The translations under genes and the position numbers were made by a program. From Nocardia neocaledoniensis (lineage in GTDB: Bacteria > Actinomycetota > Actinomycetes > Mycobacteriales > Mycobacteriaceae), in contig NZ_QGTL01000017.1 in NCBI RefSeq assembly GCF_003182135.1, positions 62,001 to 126,000 on the forward strand: DNA of 64,000 bases, in the 5' to 3' direction. How positions within the stretch are numbered: position 1 is the stretch's first letter; each line of letters starts with the position of its first letter. The notes beneath the pieces are model-generated. The model was not told the origin of the DNA and ran no database searches. It saw nothing but the letters and a program-made list of their open reading frames with translations. Below, in pieces: positions 51,585 through 59,649 of the stretch.

Positions 51585-52337
51585 ATGGGTACGCAGACGA
51601 GTGACGGACCGGTCCTGGTCCTGGGTGGGCGCAGCGAGATCGGCCTGGAGGTGGCGCGCAGGCTGGCGCCGGGACGGGTGGTGATCCTGGCCGCCCGTCG
51701 CGCGGGCATTCTGGACTCCGAGATCGAGCAGGTGCGTGCCGCGGGCGCGAGCGCCGTCCACGCTGTCGAATTCGACGCCGACGACACCGCCACCCACGCG
51801 CCGCTGCTGGAGAAGCTCGCCGCCGAGCACGGTGGCATCGGGACCGCGGTGCTGGCGTTCGGTGTGCTCGGCGATCAGGATCGCGCCGAGAGCGATCCGG
51901 CGCACGCCGTCGCCGTCGTGCACACCGACTACGTCGCCCAGGTCAGCGTCCTGACGACACTGGCCACCCTGTTGCGCGCGCAGGGATTCGGTCAGATCGT
52001 CGTGTTCGGCTCCATCGCCGGTGTGCGCGTGCGCCGGGCCAACTACGTCTACGGCTCCGCCAAGGCCGGTCTGCACGGCTTCGCAGCCGGCCTCGGTGAC
52101 GCTCTGCACGGCACCGGCGTCCAGCTCCTGCTGGTACGCCCCGGCTTCGTGATCGGCCGGATGACCACCGGCATGGACCCGGCCCCCATGTCCAGCACCC
52201 CCGGCCAGGTCGCCGACGCCGTCGTGCGCGCCCTCGGCAAGGGCGCCACCCGCGTCGCGGTCCCCGGCCGCCTGAACGTGGCCTTCTTCGTGATGGGCCT
52301 GATCCCGCAATTCATGTGGCGCCGGATGCCCCGGTGA
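51585..52337 (+). CDS. Short-chain dehydrogenase (Rv2073c-like, DprE2-like)
   Basis: A 250-residue SDR. The nucleotide motif is VLVLGGRSEIGLEVA, with GGxSEIG in place of GxxxGxG, as in DprE2-type reductases. Active-site Ser (VVFGSIAGVRV) and YVYGSAK are present. A hydrophobic C-terminus (VAFFVMGLIPQFMW) may contact the membrane. The stop overlaps the cobL GTG by four bases, so they are probably co-expressed. Substrate unknown. Confidence 0.85.
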   Translation: MGTQTSDGPVLVLGGRSEIGLEVARRLAPGRVVILAARRAGILDSEIEQVRAAGASAVHAVEFDADDTATHAPLLEKLAAEHGGIGTAVLAFGVLGDQDRAESDPAHAVAVVHTDYVAQVSVLTTLATLLRAQGFGQIVVFGSIAGVRVRRANYVYGSAKAGLHGFAAGLGDALHGTGVQLLLVRPGFVIGRMTTGMDPAPMSSTPGQVADAVVRALGKGATRVAVPGRLNVAFFVMGLIPQFMWRRMPR

Positions 52338-53713
52338 CGACACCGCCTACGACCCCCGCGGCCGGGTCGCCGGCCCCGCAGGGGAACGCGAGCGCGTCTC
52401 CCGCTGAGCCGTCGCCGACACGGGGACCGGCGAGGGGCGAGGGCGGCGCGGTGCCTGCCGCTGAGGCGGTGGTGGGTGCTGAGGAGTCCCGGTGGACCGG
52501 TGCGCCGATCGTCGTGCTCGGGATCGGCGCCGACGGCTGGGACGGGCTCGGTGCGGCCGCCAGGGCGGCGATCGGGGAGTGCGAGGTCGTCTTCGGATCG
52601 CCGCGGCAGCTGGACCTGCTACCGGCGAGTGCGGCCGAGCGGGTGACGTGGCCCAGTCCGCTGCTGCCCGCCCTGCCCGCGCTGTTCGCGCAGCACGCCG
52701 AGCACCGGATCGGCGTCCTGGCCAGCGGCGACCCGATGTTCTACGGTATCGGCGCGACCCTGGCCCGCCGGTTCGGTGCCGAGGCGCTGCGCGTGTTTCC
52801 GCAACCGTCGTCGGCGTCGCTGGCGTGCGCCCGGCTGGGCTGGCCGCTGGCCGAGATTCCGGTCGTGAGCGTGGTTGCCCGGCCATTGCCCACGGTCCTG
52901 CCCGAGCTGGCCGACGGCCGCCGGGTGCTCGTGCTCAGCGAGGACGAGCGGACCCCGGCGCAGCTGGCCACGCTGCTGCGCGACAATGGATTCGGTGCCT
53001 CCACGCTGACCGTTCTCGAGCAGCTCGGCGGCCCGGCCGAACACCGACGCACCGGCACCGCCGCGACCTGGGCACATCCGCAGGGCGATCCGCTCAACAT
53101 CGTCGCGATCGCCTGCGTCGCCGACCCCGGCGCCCGCCGTGACACCCGCCTGCCCGGCCTGGCCGACACCGCCTTCACCGGCGATGGTCAGCTGACCAAA
53201 TCCGAGGTCAGGGCCCTCACCGTCACCGCGCTGGCCCCGGCGCCCGGTGAACTGCTCTGGGACGTCGGCGGCGGCTCGGGCAGCGTCGCCATCGAATGGT
53301 GCCGCACACATCCGCGCTGCCGCGCCGTCACCTTCGAACGCCTGCCCGCGCGCCGCGAACAGATCGCCGCCAATGCCGCCGCGCTCGGCGTCCCGGGAAT
53401 TACGATTCGCGGTGAAGTGCGCTCGGAGTTTGCCGAGCGGGAATTCTCCGCGCCGGACGCGATATTTCTCGGGGGCGGCCTCACCCAGGACGGTGTCTTC
53501 GACCAGTGCTGGCAGCGCCTGCGTCCCGGCGGACGTCTCGTCGCCAACGCCGTCACCGCGGAATCGGAAGCACAGCTGCTGGACTGGGCCGCCCGGCACG
53601 GCGGCACGCTGCGGAAATTCCAGATCTACCGGGGTGAACCGCTCGGCGGTTTCACCGCGTGGCGCCCCCACCTGCCGGTCGCGCAATGGATCGTCCGAAA
53701 ACCCGCTGGTTGA
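52334..53713 (+). CDS. cobL: Precorrin-6Y C5,15-methyltransferase (decarboxylating)
   Basis: A bifunctional enzyme of cobalamin synthesis. From GTG 52334 it has 459 residues, but the first 60 are low-complexity Pro/Ala/Gly, so a downstream start is possible. CbiE half: APIVVLGIGADGWDGLGAAAR (about 61-82), VLASGDPMFYGIGATL. CbiT half from about residue 300: ELLWDVGGGSGSVAIEWCR. It methylates C5 and C15 and decarboxylates the C12 acetate. Next in the cobalamin pathway genes is cobK, with a DUF8020 gene in between. Confidence 0.92.
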   Translation: MTTPPTTPAAGSPAPQGNASASPAEPSPTRGPARGEGGAVPAAEAVVGAEESRWTGAPIVVLGIGADGWDGLGAAARAAIGECEVVFGSPRQLDLLPASAAERVTWPSPLLPALPALFAQHAEHRIGVLASGDPMFYGIGATLARRFGAEALRVFPQPSSASLACARLGWPLAEIPVVSVVARPLPTVLPELADGRRVLVLSEDERTPAQLATLLRDNGFGASTLTVLEQLGGPAEHRRTGTAATWAHPQGDPLNIVAIACVADPGARRDTRLPGLADTAFTGDGQLTKSEVRALTVTALAPAPGELLWDVGGGSGSVAIEWCRTHPRCRAVTFERLPARREQIAANAAALGVPGITIRGEVRSEFAEREFSAPDAIFLGGGLTQDGVFDQCWQRLRPGGRLVANAVTAESEAQLLDWAARHGGTLRKFQIYRGEPLGGFTAWRPHLPVAQWIVRKPAG

Positions 53714-53885
53714 CACCGCGCCGATCACGGAACGATCACGCGCAAATCACGACAAATCCGTCCACGCAGCGCGTGCGATTTCGCGATCGTTACGAACCGA
53801 ACGTGTAAAACGAGTGACTCGGGGGTATGGTCGGGGCCGTTCCGGGTGATCCCCCCGGTTCGATGTATCCATGATGGGGAGTTAC

Positions 53886-54482
53886 ATGAAGTTCTCGAAG
53901 TTCACCGCCCCCGCGCTGCTGGCCATCGCCGCGACCGGCATCGCCGCCGCCCCGGTGGCCGCCGATCCCGCCGCTCCCGCCCCCGCGGTCGCGGGCCAGG
54001 ACGCGCCGGAGGTCCGGGGCACCGACCGCGGCGTGACCTATCTCGCGCAGATCGCCGACGCGGGCAAGTCCGTGGTGACCTCGGTCACCGGCGGTCGCTT
54101 CGCGCTCGCCGCCGACCAGAAGTCGGTGACGCTGACCAACGAGGCGGGCGCCGTCGTCGCCCAGGTGCCGCTGACGGGGACGGTGAACGGAGCCCCCACC
54201 GAGATCGCGGCCGCCGTCGAGGCCGACGGCTCGCGCCTGACCCTCACGCCGAAGACGGTCGCCGCCGCCGAGGCGATCAGCTCGCAGCAGTGGTTCATGG
54301 CCGAGTTGCAGCGGGCCTCCACCGGCGCGCTCGTCGGTGCGATCATCGGCGCCCTGCTCGGTGCGATCGGCATCGTCACCATCATTCCCGGCGCCATCAT
54401 CGGTGGCGTGATCGGTCTGCTCATCGCCGGTGGTCCGTCGCTGATCGACGCGGGCACGGCCTATTTCAGTGGGCAGCCCTGA
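53886..54482 (+). CDS. DUF8020-type exported protein with glycine-rich membrane segment
   Basis: A 198-residue protein from ATG 53886 (GGGGAG upstream). A signal peptide (KFSKFTAPALLAIAATGIAAA) likely ends after VAADPA. A beta-rich middle (about 50-135, GVTYLAQIADAGKSVVTSVTGGRF) is followed by a Gly-zipper hydrophobic stretch (ALVGAIIGALLGAIGIVTII, about 153-172) and GAIIGGVIGLLIAGG. The architecture is common in Nocardia and of unknown function. Its stop overlaps the unusual cobK start. Confidence 0.72.
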   Translation: MKFSKFTAPALLAIAATGIAAAPVAADPAAPAPAVAGQDAPEVRGTDRGVTYLAQIADAGKSVVTSVTGGRFALAADQKSVTLTNEAGAVVAQVPLTGTVNGAPTEIAAAVEADGSRLTLTPKTVAAAEAISSQQWFMAELQRASTGALVGAIIGALLGAIGIVTIIPGAIIGGVIGLLIAGGPSLIDAGTAYFSGQP

Positions 54483-55231
54483 GAGTCCTGATCCTCGGCG
54501 GCACGGGTGAGGCCAGGGAACTGGCCCGGATCGCGGCGGGTGAGCGCGGACTCGACATCGTGTCCTCGCTCGCCGGCCGGGTCGCGCATCCGCGGCTGCC
54601 TGTCGGTCCGGTGCGCATAGGCGGGTTCGGTGGTGTCGAGGGCCTCCGAACCTGGCTGCGCGAGAACGCGATCGACGCCGTCGTGGACGCCACCCACCCC
54701 TTCGCGGCGCAGGTCAGCGCCCACGCGGCCACCGCCGCGGCCGATCTCGGCATTCCCGCGGTCCACCTGCGGCGACCGGAATGGGTCCAGCGCCCCGGTG
54801 ACCTGTGGACCCGCGTCCCCGACCTGGCCGCGGCCGCCGAGGCGCTCGCCGCGCACGGCGAACAGGTCCTGCTGACCATCGGCCGCCAGGGCGTCGGCAT
54901 GTTCGCCGGCTGCGACCGGCACCGTTTCGTCATCCGCGCGATCGACGCGCCCACCGCGCCACTGCCGTCGCGGTACGAACTGCTGCTCGCCCGCGGTCCG
55001 TTCACCTTCGACGACGAGCTGGTGCTGATGTCGCGGCACCGCATCGACGTGCTCGTCACCAAGAACAGCGGCGGCGAGCAGACCGAGGCCAAGATCTTCG
55101 CCGCCCGCACCGCCGGGCTGCCTGTCGTGATGATCGACCGGCCGCCGCTGCCCGTCGACGCGGTCGCGGTCGACGAGGTCGGCGCTGCGCTGGAATGGCT
55201 GCACGACGCCGCCGCGCACCGCGTGCGCTGA
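54479..55231 (+). CDS. cobK: Precorrin-6A reductase
   Basis: A 250-residue NADPH-dependent enzyme. The Rossmann motif VLILGGTGEARELARIA begins at residue 3-4, so translation must begin near 54479, but no ATG, GTG or TTG is in frame there for many codons; the CTG at 54479 overlaps the TGA of the upstream gene (CTGA) and is the likely start. Later blocks: VVDATHPFAAQVSAHAA, VLLTIGRQGVGMFAG, VTKNSGGEQTEAKIFAA. The enzyme reduces precorrin-6A to dihydroprecorrin-6B. The next cob genes lie on the opposite strand. Confidence 0.9.
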   Translation: MRVLILGGTGEARELARIAAGERGLDIVSSLAGRVAHPRLPVGPVRIGGFGGVEGLRTWLRENAIDAVVDATHPFAAQVSAHAATAAADLGIPAVHLRRPEWVQRPGDLWTRVPDLAAAAEALAAHGEQVLLTIGRQGVGMFAGCDRHRFVIRAIDAPTAPLPSRYELLLARGPFTFDDELVLMSRHRIDVLVTKNSGGEQTEAKIFAARTAGLPVVMIDRPPLPVDAVAVDEVGAALEWLHDAAAHRVR

Positions 55232-55246
55232 CCGGCTCGGCGCGGG

Positions 55247-55789
55247 TCAGCCCGGGCGCGGCCCCGCGAAGATGCGGGGAAGCTGATCGAACCAGTCCAG
55301 CACCGCGCGCTCGTAGGCGATGCCGAATTCGAGGGTGGCGCGCTGGTTCGGTGCGAGCGCGGTCGGATCCTCGTCGAGATAGCGGTCGAGCCGGTCCTGA
55401 TGAATGTTCCGGTTGGCGGCGATGATCCGGTCGCGGTGGGCGGGCTCGAGATGCTCGCCGAACGACAGCGTGAGCAGCAGCGGGACCCGGATGGTCTCGA
55501 CGCCCGGATCGCGGGCGATCCACTCGGCGAAGGCGTCGCGGCCGATGTCGGTGATCCGGTAGGGCGTGCGTTCCCTGGCACCGCGCTCGCCCTTGGTCAC
55601 CAGTCCCGCCGCGTCCATGGCGGACAGTTCGCGATAGACCTGGCTCTGGGTGATGGTCCAGAAGTCGCCGATGCGCTGCTGGGCCTGGGTCGCCAGGTCC
55701 CAGCCCGACATCGGACCCTCGTGCAGGAACCCCAGAAGCGAGGCCGCGGTGGAGTTCAGCGGGCGGCGTCGAGTCACGGTGTCGGTCAA
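55247..55789 (-). CDS. PadR-family regulator
   Basis: A 180-residue protein. The PadR winged HTH (about 14-90: ASLLGFLHEGPMSGWDLATQAQQRIGDFWTITQSQVYRELSAM) is followed by a PadR C-terminal helical dimerisation domain (HLEPAHRDRIIAANRNIHQD). A perfect inverted repeat is located 21 bases upstream of its start, consistent with self-regulation. The target beyond itself is unclear; it is divergent from nothing and follows cobIJ on the same strand. Confidence 0.86.
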   Translation of the reverse strand: MTDTVTRRRPLNSTAASLLGFLHEGPMSGWDLATQAQQRIGDFWTITQSQVYRELSAMDAAGLVTKGERGARERTPYRITDIGRDAFAEWIARDPGVETIRVPLLLTLSFGEHLEPAHRDRIIAANRNIHQDRLDRYLDEDPTALAPNQRATLEFGIAYERAVLDWFDQLPRIFAGPRPG

Positions 55790-55809
55790 CGGTCAACTCC
55801 CTTCGAACT

Positions 55810-55828
55810 ACATTCCTAAGTGGAATGT
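55810..55828. promoter_or_regulatory. Perfect inverted repeat upstream of padR gene
   Basis: ACATTCC-TAAGT-GGAATGT, 7-bp arms, agrees with the ATGT/ACAT character of PadR operators. It is 21 bases upstream of the PadR start. Confidence 0.6.
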
Positions 55829-55879
55829 TACGCCCGGGGTGTGCCACCGACCAGGACCGGTGCCGTCGCGGCGTGTCCG

Positions 55880-57478
55880 CTAGTCGGTGCCGTAGCGGCG
55901 CGCGGTGAACACGCGGGTGCCCTCGGGGGTGTCGAACGCGGTGGTGGTGGAGGCGCCGATGATCAGCAGCGTCCGCATGTCGACCTGCTCCGGATCGAGC
56001 TCGCCGAGCGTGGTGACCCGGACGGTTTCGGTCGGCCCGCCGACATCGCGGCCCAGCACCACCGGAGTCTCCGGATCGCGGTGCTCCAGCAGCACCTCCC
56101 GCATGGCGCCCACCTGCCAGCGGCGCTGCGAGGAGGCCGGGTTGTAGATCGCGATCGCCATGTCCGCCGCGGCGACGGCCGCCAGCCGCCGCGCGACCAC
56201 GTCCCACGGCTTGAGCCGGTCCGAGAGCGAGATCATCGCGTAGTCGTGGCCCAGCGGCGCGCCGACCCGGCTGGCGACGGCATTGGCCGCGGTCAGCCCG
56301 GGCAGCACCCGCACCGGCACGTCCTTGAACTGCGGTTCGGCCGAGACCTCGAGCACCGCGGCGGCCATGGCGAAGACGCCCGGATCGCCGGAGGAGATCA
56401 CCGCGACCCGTGCGCCGCGCCTGGCCAGGTCCAGTGCCATCGCGGCACGCTCCGACTCGACCTTGTTGTCGCTGGCGTGTCTGCGCTGGCCTGCGCGTTC
56501 GGGTACCCGGTCGATGTAGGTGGTGTAGCCGACCAGGTCGGTCGCCTCGGCCAGCGCCGCGGTGACCTCGGGTGTGGTCCAGTCGGTGTCGCCGGGGCCG
56601 AGCCCGACGACGACGACCTCGCCGCGCTCCGGCGTGGCGGGCTCGGTGGCTGCCCGGCTCGACGGCGCCGTGCCCTCGACCGGACGGCCGGGAGCCGCTG
56701 CGGTGCCGGATGACCCGGATCCGGCGCCCGTCGTGACGATCGGGGTGGTCGGCGCCGGACCGGGCACGATGGTGATGGCGAAGTAGGGCACGTCGGCGTC
56801 GTCGACCTCGGCCGCGGTCAGCACGCGCTGGCGGGTGCTGCTCGCGCGCTCCACGTAGTAGGCGTCGGCGAGCCGTCCGGAGTCCGAGAGTGCCTGGCGC
56901 ACACCGGGATAGGTTCGGCCCAGTTTCATGATCGCGGCGGCGTCGGTGGTGCGCAGCCGCTCGGTGAGCTGCTCGACCGGCATGGTGCCCGGCAGCACCG
57001 TGAGCACCTGCTCGCCCTCGACGAGCGGGGTGCCCAGCGCCGCCGAGGCCGCGCTCACCGACGTGATACCGGGGACGATCTCGGCCTCGAACCGATCGGC
57101 CAACCGGCGATGCATGTGCATGTAGGAGCTGTAGAACAGCGGATCACCGGCGGCCAGCAGTGCGACGCTGCGCCCGGCGGCGAGGTGGACGGCGAGCCGG
57201 GCCGCGGCCTGCTCGTAGAACTCGTCGATCGCGCCCTGGTACCCGCCGGGGTGATCGGTCGTCTCGGTGGTGACCGGGTAGACGAGGTGCTCCTCGATCT
57301 GGCCTTCCCGCAGGTACGGCGCCGCGATGCCGCGCGAGATGCTGCGGCCGTGCCGGGCGCTGTGGAAGGCGACCACGTCGGCGGCGGTGATGAGCCGGGC
57401 CGCCTTCACCGTCACCAGTTCCGGGTCGCCGGGGCCGAGGCCGATGCCCCACAGTTTGCCGGTGCTGATCTCACTCAC
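55880..57478 (-). CDS. cobIJ: Fused precorrin-2 C20- / precorrin-3B C17-methyltransferase
   Basis: A 532-residue fusion of CobI and CobJ, as in M. tuberculosis. From GTG 57478: CobI domain (about 5-250) with LWGIGLGPGDPELVTVKAARL and LLAAGDPLFYSSYMHM; a Pro/Ala-rich linker (about 255-285); CobJ domain (about 286-532) with VVVGLGPGDTDWTTPEV, AVISSGDPGVFAMAAAVLEV and LSDRLKPWDVVARRL. It adds methyl groups at C20 and C17 (ring contraction). Start overlaps the cobH stop by three bases. Confidence 0.94.
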   Translation of the reverse strand: MSEISTGKLWGIGLGPGDPELVTVKAARLITAADVVAFHSARHGRSISRGIAAPYLREGQIEEHLVYPVTTETTDHPGGYQGAIDEFYEQAAARLAVHLAAGRSVALLAAGDPLFYSSYMHMHRRLADRFEAEIVPGITSVSAASAALGTPLVEGEQVLTVLPGTMPVEQLTERLRTTDAAAIMKLGRTYPGVRQALSDSGRLADAYYVERASSTRQRVLTAAEVDDADVPYFAITIVPGPAPTTPIVTTGAGSGSSGTAAAPGRPVEGTAPSSRAATEPATPERGEVVVVGLGPGDTDWTTPEVTAALAEATDLVGYTTYIDRVPERAGQRRHASDNKVESERAAMALDLARRGARVAVISSGDPGVFAMAAAVLEVSAEPQFKDVPVRVLPGLTAANAVASRVGAPLGHDYAMISLSDRLKPWDVVARRLAAVAAADMAIAIYNPASSQRRWQVGAMREVLLEHRDPETPVVLGRDVGGPTETVRVTTLGELDPEQVDMRTLLIIGASTTTAFDTPEGTRVFTARRYGTD

Positions 57479-58110
57479 TCCTGTTCACCCGCGATCGCGT
57501 TGAGCGCCGACGCGGTGATCGCGCTGCCGCCGCGCCTGCCGCGCACGGTGAGGTATTCGACCCCACCGAAGTCGATCAGCGCCTGCTTGGATTCGGCGGC
57601 GCCGATGAAGCCGACGGGGATGCCGATGATCGCGGCCGGTCGCGGCGCGCCCGCGTCGAGCATGTCGAGCAGGTGGAACAGCGCGGTCGGGGCGTTGCCG
57701 ATCGCGACGACGGCGCCGTCGAGCTGATCGCGCAGCAGCTCCAGCGCCGCCACCGACCGGGTGTTGCGCAGGCGCGCGGCCAGTTCGGGGACACGCGGGT
57801 CGGCCAGGTTGCAGAGCACAGCGTTGTCGGCGGGCAGGCGCTTGCGGGTGACGCCGGAGGCGACCATGTTCGCGTCGCACAGGATCGGCTTGCCCGCCTG
57901 CAGCGCGGCGCGCGCGGCGGCGACCACGCCGGGGGAGTAGGCGATGTCGCCGGCCAGGTCGACCTGCCCGCAGCCGTGGATCATCCGGACGGCCACCCGC
58001 TCGACATCGGCGGGGAAACCGGCGAGATCGGCTTCGGCGCGGATCGTCGCGAAGGAGCGCCGATAGATCTCGGCCCCGTCGGTGAGGTAGCTGGTACGCA
58101 CGTCGGACAT
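57475..58110 (-). CDS. cobH: Precorrin-8X methylmutase
   Basis: A 211-residue enzyme that moves the C11 methyl group to C12, forming hydrogenobyrinate. VRMIHGCGQVDLAGDIAYSPG (about 43-63) includes the catalytic His of the family, with AKPILCDANMVASGV-type block and IIGIPVGFIGAAESKQALI. A four-base GTGA overlap with cobIJ couples translation. Divergent from the cob genes to its right. Confidence 0.94.
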   Translation of the reverse strand: MSDVRTSYLTDGAEIYRRSFATIRAEADLAGFPADVERVAVRMIHGCGQVDLAGDIAYSPGVVAAARAALQAGKPILCDANMVASGVTRKRLPADNAVLCNLADPRVPELAARLRNTRSVAALELLRDQLDGAVVAIGNAPTALFHLLDMLDAGAPRPAAIIGIPVGFIGAAESKQALIDFGGVEYLTVRGRRGGSAITASALNAIAGEQE

Positions 58111-58158
58111 GCGGTCAACCCTAGAACCTGTGCTCGACGTGGCCTCCGTCGCGGTGGC

Positions 58159-58596
58159 TCAGGTGCGTGGGCGCTCGAGGATGCGCGACATCACCAGCGA
58201 GCTGCGGGTGCGGCCGACGCGGGCGTTCTCCCTGATCCGCTCGACGGTGACCTCGATCTCGGCCATGTCGGTGGCCATCACGTGGACCAGCGCGTCGGCC
58301 TCGCCCGCGATCGTCCACACGCCCACGATCTGCGGGATCGGTTCGAGCGTGCGGCGCAGTTCGGCGGGGGAGATGTTGTCGCGGTAGTACACCTCCACAT
58401 ACGCCTCGGTGGTCCAGCCCAGCGCCGCGGGATTGACCTGGGCGGTGAAGCCGGTGATCTGCCCGCTGGCCACCATCTTGTCGACGCGCCGCTTCACCGC
58501 GGGCGCCGACAGCCCGACCACGGTGCCGATGTCCTGGAACGAGGCCCGCGCGTGGGTGAGCAGTTCGGCCAGGATCCGCCGATCGATGTCGTCCAT
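58159..58596 (-). CDS. Lrp/AsnC-family regulator
   Basis: A 145-residue protein from ATG 58596 (MDDIDRRILAELLTHARASF); an upstream ATG at 58632 is possible. HTH at about residues 3-55, then the RAM ligand-binding beta-sandwich (AYVEVYYRDNISPAELRRTL, GEADALVHVMATDMAEIEV). Divergent from the dimethylargininase gene with a 135-base intergenic region, so it probably responds to an amino acid such as arginine or ornithine and controls that gene (inference). Confidence 0.9.
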   Translation of the reverse strand: MDDIDRRILAELLTHARASFQDIGTVVGLSAPAVKRRVDKMVASGQITGFTAQVNPAALGWTTEAYVEVYYRDNISPAELRRTLEPIPQIVGVWTIAGEADALVHVMATDMAEIEVTVERIRENARVGRTRSSLVMSRILERPRT

Positions 58597-58731
58597 GCCG
58601 CTCCCTCGATGCCGGACACAATGATTCGCCATTCTCGCATCGATATGCGCAACAGATCAGTGTTCCTGGTGCAACGGAGAGGCATTTACCGTCGGAGGGA
58701 CACGTTTCTCGCGCAGCCACCGGGAGCCCTG

Positions 58732-59613
58732 ATGACCGCCGCAGCCCCTCTTCGTGCCACCTCTCCGCTCGCGGCCCCGGCGCCCGCGCGCGCCGCGACC
58801 CCGCGCCGCTATGTGATGTGCAGGCCCGACCATTTCGAGGTCGCCTACGCGATCAACCCGTGGATGGATCCCGCCGCCCCCGTCGACCGGGCGCGGGCGC
58901 TGGCGCAGTGGGAGATCCTGCGCGCGGTGCTCGAGGAACACGGCCACACGGTGGAGACCGTCCCCGGCGAGCCGGGCCTGCCCGACATGGTGTTCGCCGC
59001 GAACAGCGGCATCGTGATCGGCGGGCACGCGCTCTCGGCGCGCTTCGCCCATCCCGAACGGGCCGCCGAGGGCCCGGCCTTCCACCGCTGGTTCGCGGCC
59101 AGGGAGCTGCGGTCGCTGGCCGCGGCGCGCGAAACCAACGAGGGCGAGGGCGATTTCACCTTCGCCGGGCAGCGGATCCTGGCCGGCGTCGGCTTCCGGT
59201 GCTCGCTGTCGGCGCACGCCGAGGTCGAGCGGTACTTCGACCTCCCGGTCGTGTCGCTGGAACTGGTCGACCCGCGCTTCTACCACCTCGACACCGCGCT
59301 GATGGTGCTCGACGACGCCACTGTCGCCTATTACCCGCCTGCCTTCAGCCCGGCCGCGCGCGATCTGCTGGCGGCCCTGTATCCCGACGCGATCCTGGCC
59401 GACGAGAACGACGCGCTCGCGTTCGGCCTCAACGGCGTCAGCGACGGCCACCACGTCTTCCTCGACCCCGAGGCGACCGGGCTGATCGAGGCACTGCGCA
59501 CCCGCGGGTTCGCGCCCGTGCCGGTCGACATGTCCGAGCTGCGCAAGGGCGGCGGCGGCGTGAAGTGCTGTGTCCTGGAACTGCACACCCGCCGCGACAC
59601 GACCACCGGCTAG
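58732..59613 (+). CDS. Dimethylargininase / amidinotransferase-family enzyme
   Basis: A 293-residue penteins-fold enzyme. YVMCRPDHFEVAYAINPWMD (about 27-46), LPDMVFAANSGIVIGG, the His of RFYHLDTALMVL and the nucleophile Cys in GGGVKCCVLELH near the C-terminus match N-dimethylarginine dimethylaminohydrolases. It hydrolyses arginine-type guanidinium substrates to citrulline-like products. Substrate specificity is not proven. No ornithine aminotransferase follows; the next gene is ltrA-like. Confidence 0.87.
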   Translation: MTAAAPLRATSPLAAPAPARAATPRRYVMCRPDHFEVAYAINPWMDPAAPVDRARALAQWEILRAVLEEHGHTVETVPGEPGLPDMVFAANSGIVIGGHALSARFAHPERAAEGPAFHRWFAARELRSLAAARETNEGEGDFTFAGQRILAGVGFRCSLSAHAEVERYFDLPVVSLELVDPRFYHLDTALMVLDDATVAYYPPAFSPAARDLLAALYPDAILADENDALAFGLNGVSDGHHVFLDPEATGLIEALRTRGFAPVPVDMSELRKGGGGVKCCVLELHTRRDTTTG

Positions 59614-59649
59614 CTGGGAGCCCGCCCGCGCCGGCCGCATACTCGGCGG

